A DNA stretch of 6,512 nucleotides from Alistipes sp. (GTDB lineage Bacteria; Bacteroidota; Bacteroidia; Bacteroidales; Rikenellaceae): the NCBI GenBank assembly GCA_017501025.1, contig JAFVXS010000205.1, positions 1-6,512 on the forward strand, written 5' to 3'. The notes beneath the pieces were generated by a model that was not told the origin of the DNA, searched no databases, and saw only the letters and a list, made by a program, of their open reading frames with translations. The position numbers and the translations under genes are program-made. Positions 1 to 6,105 of the stretch are shown piece after piece; the first letter of the stretch is position 1, and the number at the start of each line of letters is the position of its first letter.

Positions 1-583
1 TGCCGATAATTACAACTAACGACAACAGCCATATATAGAACGACAACTGACTATGCGAAGCAAACCATTGTGCGACGCTTGGCATAGTAAATCGGCAAAA
101 TTGTGCCACCACAAAAGGTACAATAAGCAGTGGCACAATACGCGATGCTATTTGCATAAAAGTACAATCGCCATTACCGGTCAATGTCAGGACAATCGGA
201 GCAAACAGTGCCGTGCCGATATTGCACAACAACGTGTATGTCACCATCTTCTCGACCGCTGCTCCCAACATAGTACCTATCACTACCGCCGCCATAGCAA
301 TCGGAGCCAAAACGCATACCATCGCCCCTTGTGCTATTGTCTCATCAAATGCAACAAGCGAATAGTATAATACTATGGCTCCAAAAATCTGAAAAGCAAA
401 CAACCATACATACATTATGCTCGGACGCATACTTCGCAGATTGACACGGCAGAAGTTAAAGAATAACATCGTCACAATCATTGCCGGTGTAATCAGATGA
501 TTGCACAACTCATCGAGGAACTCGACTTGGCGACAAAACAGAGCTCCCAACAACATTCCGAGCGGCATAGACACCGTTCGCAT
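1..583 (-). CDS. BASS-family (bile acid:sodium symporter-like) membrane transporter, 3' end cut by window edge
   Basis: Reading the minus strand from an ATG at 583 gives 194 open codons up to the left edge, with no stop. The product is an integral membrane protein, with hydrophobic stretches at about residues 5-16, 35-47, 62-81, 89-112, 121-139, 151-165 and 183-194. The N-terminal pattern MPLGMLLGALF followed by LITPAMIVTMLFFNFCRVN, the GAMVCVLAPIAMAAVV stretch and TYTLLCNIGTALFAP resemble the SBF/BASS-type transporters found in Bacteroides (typically roughly 300-340 residues), so about the last third is missing. BASS proteins carry organic anions or other small solutes, usually with sodium; the substrate here is unknown. 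The start is uncertain: an in-frame GTG at 607 shares one base with the hexosaminidase stop (TAGTG) and would add eight residues; ATG 583 is preferred as the commoner codon, although no clear ribosome-binding site is visible for it. The gene is probably last or late in the minus-strand operon. Family assignment is fairly sure, function is not. Confidence 0.8.
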   Translation of the reverse strand, partial: MRTVSMPLGMLLGALFCRQVEFLDELCNHLITPAMIVTMLFFNFCRVNLRSMRPSIMYVWLFAFQIFGAIVLYYSLVAFDETIAQGAMVCVLAPIAMAAVVIGTMLGAAVEKMVTYTLLCNIGTALFAPIVLTLTGNGDCTFMQIASRIVPLLIVPFVVAQFCRFTMPSVAQWFASHSQLSFYIWLLSLVVIIG

Positions 584-606
584 AATATGTGACGAAAAGT
601 GTTTCA

Positions 607-2223
607 CTACTCTATACCTTGGAACATATAAGGTGCATAACGATACTCCTCGATTTCGTAAATCTTACGCATCGTCTCCATACGCTTTGCGAAATCTGCA
701 TAATCTTTGCGAGGGTGCGACCATCCCACCTCACTCAATGCTGCCAAACGTGGCAATGCCATATATTGAGCGTGTCCGAATGTCGGAATATACTCGGTCC
801 AGAGATTTGCCTGCACACCTATTACAGCTTTACTCTCCTCGGCAGTCAAACCCTCAAAAGGATTCAACGAGTAAACTTTGCTGACAGGCAACTGACGCTT
901 GCGACCATTTGCCAATGGCTCGTTATTCTTCTCCGGCTCCATTGTTTGGTAGTAGTCGATATAGCAGTAGAACTTTGGCGACATAATTACATTATTCCCC
1001 AATTTTGCAGCCGTAGCACCAATCTTTGTACTATTCCACGCCATAATCGTTGTGGTTTTCGAGATACCGCCTTTCAAAATTTCATCCCATCCGATAGCGT
1101 GACGGCCGTGCTTATTCAACCACTTCTCGATACGCTCCATAAAGTAACTTTGCAACTGATGTTCATCCGCGAGACCCTCATCTGCAATACGTTTTTGGCA
1201 CGCTTCACAAACCTTCCAAGCATTTTTAGGACACTCATCGCCTCCGATGTGAATATATTTAGAAGGGAAGAGCTCGATAACCTCTGCAAGGACATTCTCC
1301 AAAAACTCGAATGTACTCTCCTTGCCGGCACAGAACACCTCTTTGCTGATACCCCATATAGTACGAACTTTATATGGGCCACCCGTACAACCTAAATATG
1401 GATAGGATGCAAGTGCTGCAACTGCGTGACCGGGCATCTCGATTTCAGGAATGACGGTAATATAGCGGTCGCTCGCATACTTCACGATATCGCGTACCTG
1501 CTCTTGTGTGAAATAACCTCCATAAGGGGCTCCATCCTTACGTTTTGTAATATGATATTTACCAATTGCTGTCTCGTCACGCATCGAACCAATACGAGTA
1601 AGCTCCGGATAACGTTTAATCTCGATACGCCAACCCTGATCTTCGGTCAAATGCCAATGGAAATAGTTGATTTTGTGCAACGATAACATATCGATAAATG
1701 TTTTTACCTGCTCAACCGTAAAGATGTGGCGGCAAACATCCAACATCGAGCCTCGATATGCTAATGTTGGCTTGTCGTGAATTGCAACTGCATCGAGCAT
1801 AATACCCTTTGGTGTTGCAGGGGCTGCAACGATTAACTGACGAAGGCTCTGCAAGCCATACAAAACCGCCTTTGGAGAGCCACCGACAATGGCTATACGA
1901 CGTTTTCCGATAGTTAGCGAATACTCCTCATCTGCAAATTTAGTTGCATCAATCATAAGCGAAATACCGCTCGACTTCGACAACTTATTCTTCACAGGCA
2001 GCACGATACCCACCGACTTATCAACCTTTTCGGCGAACAGACGTGCCACAAAGTCGAGTTGCGTATCATCATAATTTATTACCGACTTTTGGGTCAGTTG
2101 GTAATTTCCATCGGCAGCAACCACCTCCAATGGACGAGGAACTATTGCAAATTCTGCTTTTTGTGCTGTTGTTACAGCAATTGCAAGCAGTGCAAAAATG
2201 GATGTTAAAATGGCTCTTTTCAT
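607..2223 (-). CDS. Exported GH20 beta-N-acetylhexosaminidase
   Basis: A 538-residue glycoside hydrolase family 20 enzyme, which removes terminal beta-linked GlcNAc or GalNAc from glycans by substrate-assisted catalysis. Residues 1-20 are a signal peptide (MKR, hydrophobic core, TTA before Q21), so it is exported to the periplasm or beyond; there is no lipobox cysteine. Residues about 25-150 are the GH20 N-terminal alpha/beta domain (VPRPLEV near 28). Residues about 153-510 are the catalytic TIM barrel: YRGSMLDVCRH (R157, D161), NYFHWHLTEDQGWR at 186-199, PEIEMPGH at 259-266, and the hallmark HIGGDE with the catalytic D329-E330 pair, then GWDE at 378, MAW at 394 and NLWTE at 473-477. All key residues are present, so it should be active. 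The protein ends soon after the barrel, without an extra C-terminal binding domain. The ATG lies one base after the stop of the upstream gene (TAG-T-ATG), so translation is probably coupled; the sequence before it is A-rich with no strong Shine-Dalgarno, as is usual in Bacteroidetes. The transporter follows with 0-23 bp of spacing. Confidence 0.95.
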   Translation of the reverse strand: MKRAILTSIFALLAIAVTTAQKAEFAIVPRPLEVVAADGNYQLTQKSVINYDDTQLDFVARLFAEKVDKSVGIVLPVKNKLSKSSGISLMIDATKFADEEYSLTIGKRRIAIVGGSPKAVLYGLQSLRQLIVAAPATPKGIMLDAVAIHDKPTLAYRGSMLDVCRHIFTVEQVKTFIDMLSLHKINYFHWHLTEDQGWRIEIKRYPELTRIGSMRDETAIGKYHITKRKDGAPYGGYFTQEQVRDIVKYASDRYITVIPEIEMPGHAVAALASYPYLGCTGGPYKVRTIWGISKEVFCAGKESTFEFLENVLAEVIELFPSKYIHIGGDECPKNAWKVCEACQKRIADEGLADEHQLQSYFMERIEKWLNKHGRHAIGWDEILKGGISKTTTIMAWNSTKIGATAAKLGNNVIMSPKFYCYIDYYQTMEPEKNNEPLANGRKRQLPVSKVYSLNPFEGLTAEESKAVIGVQANLWTEYIPTFGHAQYMALPRLAALSEVGWSHPRKDYADFAKRMETMRKIYEIEEYRYAPYMFQGIE

Positions 2224-2224
2224 A

Positions 2225-3406
2225 CTATTTTGTATTAGGTTTTAGGTATTTCAAAATATCAGACATCAAGGCGTCTCGTTCTTCACGTTTTATTACCGAC
2301 TCGAACGGAAAGCCGAAAACCACTGTACTACCATACCCTGCGTAGCCAATAGCAGCTGTCAAGCCTGTGTCGGCATAGAACAACAAGGCCGAAGAGTCTT
2401 TCGTCGGTTTTAGTGCATCGGTGGAATTTACGGCATAAAAATCGGGGCGATATTGACGACAAATCGTATAATCGGCACTCTCAAAAGCTCTTTTCAAACG
2501 GCTCTTTGATGTTATTATCGGCGAACGCGATGCATTGAAATCGAGGTAATCAAAGTGCAAAACTTCACGGGCAAATTGGCTATCTGCATCCGTTGCAGCA
2601 CTATCCTCAAATAGGTCATAGCCAACGTATGCTCCCGACACAAAGAGTCTGCCACCCGCAGCAAGATAACTCTTCAATCGTTGTTGCATTGCTATCGGGA
2701 AGCAGGCATATCGAGGTGCTGCATTGCTTATTCGGGTACGACGTTGCTTGCCCAAAATCAAATCTACAATATCGTAACCACGCAGGGCAATTTCGCCACT
2801 CTCAATCGCAGCACGGCTACTCGAAACAAACGAATAGCCATTCGCCACAAGGCTCTCTCCGTGCATATATGCGTAATCAAAACTATTACCGCCAACGACC
2901 GAGCCTATCTGCTCCTCGCCTGATGCACCAAAGCTACGGAGCAGCTCCTTCTCGCGACGACGACCCGCATCGAATACTCGTTGTTGTCCCGTATAGGCAA
3001 AATCTTGGAGGTAGGCAACTCCGCTATCAAACTCGTTATGGAAGCCATCCGAAGCTATGGCAGGAGCATCCAATCTATCGAAACCGTTTATAACCATCGC
3101 CCGACCCTTGGCATTGCTGACAAAGCACGCCGAGAGCGTTTCACTCGGAAACCTCTCGCCACCATCATTCAATGCCGAGATGCGATAGGAGTATATCTTA
3201 TCGGGGTCTTGTTTCAAGACTACACTCGTTCGTTCCACCACAACGCCTTCATCAAAACCACCATTTCCCACTCTGCGACGAACGATATATCGTCGTGCAA
3301 CAGCCGTAGGCTCCAATGAATCGACCGTCGGATGCCACGAGAGTTCGACAGAGTTTTCATCAACTGCTGTAATGGCAAATTGCTTACAGGCAGCGGTTGA
3401 ACACAA
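2225..3406 (-). CDS. C-terminal part of the split gene: Fn3-like domain plus alpha/beta domain
   Basis: This frame is open from an ATG at 3406 to TAG at 2225 (393 codons). The first seven codons (MCSTAAC) are out-of-frame sequence of the upstream part; genuine family sequence starts at K8. Residues 8-96 look like a fibronectin type III domain (VELSWHPTVDSLEPTA, KIYSYRISALNDGGE, PSE). Residues about 102-390 form an alpha/beta domain with AMVINGFDRL near 103, GNSFDYAYMHGES near 173, VDLILGKQRRT near 214, GGRLFVSGAYVGYDL at 251-265 and VVFGFPFESV at 362-371; the parallel-strand pattern recalls Rossmann- or glutamine-amidotransferase-like folds, but I see no catalytic triad I can name. There is no signal peptide and no convincing ribosome-binding site before the ATG, and the ATG lies inside the upstream reading frame. 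It is therefore best treated as the detached tail of the gene starting at 5205 rather than an independent gene. It overlaps the upstream frame by 187 bases. Confidence 0.75.
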   Translation of the reverse strand: MCSTAACKQFAITAVDENSVELSWHPTVDSLEPTAVARRYIVRRRVGNGGFDEGVVVERTSVVLKQDPDKIYSYRISALNDGGERFPSETLSACFVSNAKGRAMVINGFDRLDAPAIASDGFHNEFDSGVAYLQDFAYTGQQRVFDAGRRREKELLRSFGASGEEQIGSVVGGNSFDYAYMHGESLVANGYSFVSSSRAAIESGEIALRGYDIVDLILGKQRRTRISNAAPRYACFPIAMQQRLKSYLAAGGRLFVSGAYVGYDLFEDSAATDADSQFAREVLHFDYLDFNASRSPIITSKSRLKRAFESADYTICRQYRPDFYAVNSTDALKPTKDSSALLFYADTGLTAAIGYAGYGSTVVFGFPFESVIKREERDALMSDILKYLKPNTK

Positions 3407-5205
3407 TACTCTGTATCATATTGTGCCGACAGATATCGCAATATTGCCTTATAGATAGCACGACAAACCGTAAATTTGAAGTTAGGGTTATGACCCAATC
3501 GCATATCTCCAAAATTCTGATGCGACAACAACTCCAACAACATTGTAGGAGCCTCCGGAACGCGAGCCTCGTAATAGGAGCGATTCCACATTCCGCGACG
3601 ACGCCACTCCGAATGATATGTAGTGGCAATATCGTTGTGTATTTGCGACATAACCATATCGGTCAAATCACGAGAACGATAACGCGATACGCCCCCCGTA
3701 AATCGCTGTTTTTTATACTTTGTGTAGTATATTCCAAGCGTACCCACCGTTGTAGAGTCGCTATCCGTAACACCTGCATCGCTGTGAAAAGCAAACGCCA
3801 AATCTATCGGGATATTCAGTCCCTCCTCCTTTGACAGACGTTTCGAGCCACCCATCAATCTGTTTACCCACAAACCTCTCGACATATAATCATCCTTATA
3901 GTCGCTTACAGGCTCTTTTGTAGGGTTATAGACCAACGTATCGAAACCTGCCCACTGCAACCAATATCGTGCTGCCTCACAAGTTCGAGGCAGACGACTT
4001 GTAAGAGGCATAGTATCGGCGTTGCCGACCGTATCGACAATGACTCTGGCGATATTACCATATCCGCCACCGATTTTCACAGCATCAGCACTCACTACCC
4101 GACCAGCCTTTGATGATAGGTTTGACAACTTTACCAAAGGTCGTTTATCGCCTGCCGAGAAGCGATAAGTTCCCAAATATATCCACGTTCCGCCACCCAT
4201 CTTCTGATTGACCTTTACCTGCGATGCTCCTCCTGCGTGGTTGATTGTATATAGTGCATCGTCTGCACTCTTATCCATTGTGCGATATGATACATATACG
4301 GCATAGTCGCCATCGCAAGGTATCTCGGCCGACCATTGAGCTACGCTTGTATTACGACTATCCGTCACACACTCTGCATAACGTGAGGTGCCGTGTCGGA
4401 ACGGATTTTCGCCCGTGAAATAGACCTTTTGTTTGTGTGCAAAACCGATATTCAGACTTCTCCACGCCTTACTACCCAGCCCCTCCTCATAGGAGGTAGC
4501 AATGGTCGTATCGCAAGATTTGTCATTATCCACAATAATCTCTACGGTCTGAAAATCACGCTCGCGAGGCAATAATACATTAGCCGCAGCATTTTCGAGC
4601 ATCGGTACAAGATATGGCAGAACATAACTTTGCGTAAAGAGGTCTTCAACCGTTTGCCAAAGCAGTGGTCGTTGCCATCTCCAATCGTTTATGGCTGCAT
4701 CAAAAAAACGTCCGTGACTCTGCCATATAGCGATATGTCGGCCACGCAAACCCTTATCGATTTGATACGGACGAAGGTGTTGCACAAGCGGAGTGCCGTC
4801 AAAATCATTCACATAAGGTTTCACGCCACGTCTTGTTGAACGATAATAGAGAGGGATATACTCTTTCAGAGATTTTTTCTCGTCCGATATAATCTCAATC
4901 TTACACTTTTTGTAGTGTGGCGGCAAAATCGAACGTACCGAGTCGTAAATCATTGCCAGATTCTCCTCGCGAACAGGATAGTAGGTCATTGGCAAAGAGG
5001 TATATATCGAAAGTTTTCCCGATTTCTCCTTGAACGATGTTACCTCAATCGGGCATATCTTTATTTGACGCTGTGCTATTTCGGTCAAAACCCTGCCAAT
5101 ACGGCACCGCAGAGAGTCATCCGTCTCGACTTGTGCTGCAATAGGAGAGGCTACAAATGCGATAAATGCCAATACAAATATGCGATATAATACCCTGCGT
5201 AACAT
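3220..5205 (-). CDS. N-terminal part of the split gene: amidase_3-like hydrolase with inserted golvesin-type carbohydrate-binding module
   Basis: As it stands, this frame gives 661 residues; the last 54 (after V607) are out-of-frame sequence with no family resemblance. Residues 1-24 are a signal peptide (MLRRVLYRIF, hydrophobic core, SPIAA before Q25). Residues about 30-125 are a small family-specific domain. The hydrolase begins near GRHIAIWQSHG (155-165). H164, E187 (TVED), H474 (FAFHSDAG) and E558 (MLLELLSHQN) match in order and context the H-E-H zinc ligands and the catalytic Glu of amidase_3 N-acetylmuramoyl-L-alanine amidases. Residues about 245-390 are inserted in that fold and look like the golvesin/Xly-type beta-sandwich: AEIPCDGDYAVYVSYR, LYTINHAGG, VNQKMGGGTWIYLGTYRF and VSADAVKIGGG. 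The expected role is hydrolysis of an amide bond in peptidoglycan or a related polymer outside the cytoplasm. The start at 5205 fits the signal peptide and the promoters just upstream. If unrepaired, the product keeps the catalytic core but loses the Fn3-like and C-terminal domains. Confidence 0.85.
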   Translation of the reverse strand: MLRRVLYRIFVLAFIAFVASPIAAQVETDDSLRCRIGRVLTEIAQRQIKICPIEVTSFKEKSGKLSIYTSLPMTYYPVREENLAMIYDSVRSILPPHYKKCKIEIISDEKKSLKEYIPLYYRSTRRGVKPYVNDFDGTPLVQHLRPYQIDKGLRGRHIAIWQSHGRFFDAAINDWRWQRPLLWQTVEDLFTQSYVLPYLVPMLENAAANVLLPRERDFQTVEIIVDNDKSCDTTIATSYEEGLGSKAWRSLNIGFAHKQKVYFTGENPFRHGTSRYAECVTDSRNTSVAQWSAEIPCDGDYAVYVSYRTMDKSADDALYTINHAGGASQVKVNQKMGGGTWIYLGTYRFSAGDKRPLVKLSNLSSKAGRVVSADAVKIGGGYGNIARVIVDTVGNADTMPLTSRLPRTCEAARYWLQWAGFDTLVYNPTKEPVSDYKDDYMSRGLWVNRLMGGSKRLSKEEGLNIPIDLAFAFHSDAGVTDSDSTTVGTLGIYYTKYKKQRFTGGVSRYRSRDLTDMVMSQIHNDIATTYHSEWRRRGMWNRSYYEARVPEAPTMLLELLSHQNFGDMRLGHNPNFKFTVCRAIYKAILRYLSAQYDTEYCVQPLPVSNLPLQQLMKTLSNSRGIRRSIHWSLRLLHDDISFVAEWEMVVLMKALWWNERV

Positions 5206-5210
5206 AACCG

Positions 5211-5240
5211 CAAAGATAATAATTTGCTATTTATAAACAA
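5211..5240 (-). promoter_or_regulatory. Candidate promoter P2 of the minus-strand operon (start-codon proximal)
   Basis: On the minus strand TATCTTTG (plus 5218-5211) matches the Bacteroidetes -7 consensus TAnnTTTG, with TTG (5240-5238) 19 bases upstream as the -33 element. Transcription would begin about at the ATG at 5205, giving a leaderless or nearly leaderless message. The match may be coincidental in AT-rich sequence. Confidence 0.4.
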
Positions 5241-5267
5241 AGGTATATATCCATTTATAGCCAACAA
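5238..5267 (-). promoter_or_regulatory. Candidate promoter P1 of the minus-strand operon
   Basis: On the minus strand TACCTTTG (plus 5245-5238) fits the Bacteroidetes -7 consensus TAnnTTTG, and a TTG (5267-5265) lies 19 bases upstream at the -33 position. Transcription from here would give a leader of about 25 bases before the ATG at 5205, more typical than that of the overlapping P2 element. This is the better candidate for the operon promoter. Confidence 0.55.
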
Positions 5268-5290
5268 TTTTTTTATTCGACCAAATAATT

Positions 5291-5298
5291 TAACTTTG
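5291..5298 (+). promoter_or_regulatory. Candidate -7 promoter element of the plus-strand lipoprotein genes
   Basis: TAACTTTG matches the Bacteroidetes -7 consensus TAnnTTTG. No TTG stands at the usual -33 distance; a seven-T run (5268-5274) occupies that place. Transcription would start near 5303, leaving a leader of about 16 bases before the ATG at 5320. The 114-base divergent region 5206-5319 holds nothing else that I can identify. Confidence 0.5.
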
Positions 5299-5308
5299 CA
5301 TACGCAAT

Positions 5309-5312
5309 AGGA
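5309..5312 (+). promoter_or_regulatory. Possible Shine-Dalgarno AGGA before the ATG at 5320
   Basis: AGGA lies seven bases before the ATG at 5320. It supports that start, which also places the lipoprotein signal peptide at the very N-terminus. Strong Shine-Dalgarno sites are not the rule in Bacteroidetes, so this may be chance. Confidence 0.4.
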
Positions 5313-5319
5313 TGTCAAT

Positions 5320-6105
5320 ATGCTGCAACAGATTAAAAATATAGCGATAATTGCTCTGCTATTTGCATTAGCGGGATGTTATGACTCACACGAACTCCCA
5401 TCGCAGAGTGATAGCATCACTACCCCAAACACCACTATCGCACAACTACGAACACTATCGAGTCGCAACAGAGCTGTCTTGCACACCAAAGATATCATAA
5501 TCAAAGGCACCGTAACATCGGACGATAGCGAAGGTAACTTCTATCGCACACTCTACATTGAGGACCAAACCGCTGCCGCCGAGATATTCATAGGGTTCTA
5601 CGACCTTTGTGCCGTATATCCGCCCGGCTGCACAATTGCACTCAAACTCAACGGATGTGCAACATACATTGATAACGAAACTCTGCAAATAGGTTTGCCA
5701 AGCGAGTCCTATTCAACCCACAAAATCGACTACTTCTACACAAGTGCTGTTGCCGACCGCTATATTATTCGAGATAGCGACGTGCAAACTATATCAGGTA
5801 CACAAATCAATGCAAGTCAGTTGAGTGCAAGCCTATGCGGACGACTCGTCACACTATCATCGTTGCAACATACACCGCTCGATGCGGAAGATACAACAAC
5901 CGCAGCAGGTTATCACAGATATAGTGACGGAGAGGGCAAGTATCTATATCTCAATATCAGTGAGTATGCCGATTTTGCAGATATAAAACTACCTAAACAA
6001 ATACTTTCTATTACGGGCATACTATCCTACTCATCAGTTGGTTATAATGTAGGCAAACAGTTTGTAATTACCCCAAGAAGAGCAGATGATATCACATCGA
6101 ATTAA
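5320..6105 (+). CDS. DUF5689-type lipoprotein, first of a tandem pair
   Basis: A complete 261-residue protein. Residues 1-20 are a lipoprotein signal peptide (MLQQIKN, hydrophobic core, lipobox LAGC with C20 as the lipidated cysteine), so the mature protein should be anchored in the cell envelope, perhaps the outer membrane. From about residue 38 it shows the pattern I associate with DUF5689 of Bacteroidetes: TIAQLRTL, then KDIIIKGTVTSDDSEGNFYR, TLYIEDQTAAAEIFIG, YPPGCTIALKLNG and TLQIGLPSE. The closely spaced strands look like an OB-fold-like beta barrel. Residues about 160-260 form a second beta-rich part (QLSASLCGRLVTLSSLQ, KYLYLNISEYADF, ILSITGILSYSS, QFVITPRRADDI) that resembles the second half of such proteins. 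No catalytic motif is visible and the biochemical role of the family is unknown to me. It is transcribed away from the minus-strand operon and overlaps the next gene by 20 bases. Confidence 0.9.
   Translation: MLQQIKNIAIIALLFALAGCYDSHELPSQSDSITTPNTTIAQLRTLSSRNRAVLHTKDIIIKGTVTSDDSEGNFYRTLYIEDQTAAAEIFIGFYDLCAVYPPGCTIALKLNGCATYIDNETLQIGLPSESYSTHKIDYFYTSAVADRYIIRDSDVQTISGTQINASQLSASLCGRLVTLSSLQHTPLDAEDTTTAAGYHRYSDGEGKYLYLNISEYADFADIKLPKQILSITGILSYSSVGYNVGKQFVITPRRADDITSN

Larger units (their letters stand above)
2225..5205 (-). pseudogene. Frameshifted large exported 'xanthan lyase'-type protein (amidase_3-like core, golvesin-like module, Fn3, C-terminal domain)
   Basis: Two overlapping minus-strand frames are the two parts of one gene. 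The first reads correctly to V607 (codon 3387-3385), in the context QPLPV. The other frame continues as KQFAITAVDENSVELSW, which is how relatives of this Bacteroidetes family continue into their Fn3-like domain. Adding one A to the coding-strand GTAAGC (plus-strand TT at 3384-3385) restores one 993-residue protein. This is therefore a -1 nt indel. Reconstructed layout: signal peptide 1-24; N-terminal domain about 30-125; amidase_3-like hydrolase about 150-600, interrupted by a golvesin/Xly-type module at about 245-390; Fn3-like 608-696; alpha/beta C-terminal domain about 702-990. All other codons are open, so the break is either very recent or a sequencing/assembly error. It is first in the minus-strand operon and ends 1 bp before the hexosaminidase start. 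The family relation is recalled from memory of Bacteroides homologues, not from a search. Confidence 0.8.

Noticed and set aside
53..370. A 105-codon plus-strand open frame near the left edge
   Set aside because: It is antisense to the BASS-type transporter, and its translation is His/Cys/Gln-rich with no family resemblance.
589..1395. A 268-codon open frame on the plus strand
   Set aside because: It lies wholly opposite the GH20 hexosaminidase and the start of the transporter, which have clear family motifs. Its translation is Cys/Leu/Thr-rich with no recognisable domain.
2593..3319. Several plus-strand open frames of 80-166 codons
   Set aside because: They lie opposite the C-terminal part of the large minus-strand gene and have low-complexity, Gln/His/Arg-rich translations typical of antisense shadows.
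3220..3384. The last 54 residues of the 661-residue frame as a genuine domain
   Set aside because: The sequence is the out-of-frame reading of the Fn3-like region; the correct frame over the same bases shows the family pattern.
3370..3406. Programmed -1 ribosomal frameshifting joining the two halves of the large gene
   Set aside because: The shift point reads CTGCCTGTAAGCAATTTG on the coding strand; there is no X-XXY-YYZ slippery heptamer and I saw no strong downstream stem. An indel is simpler.
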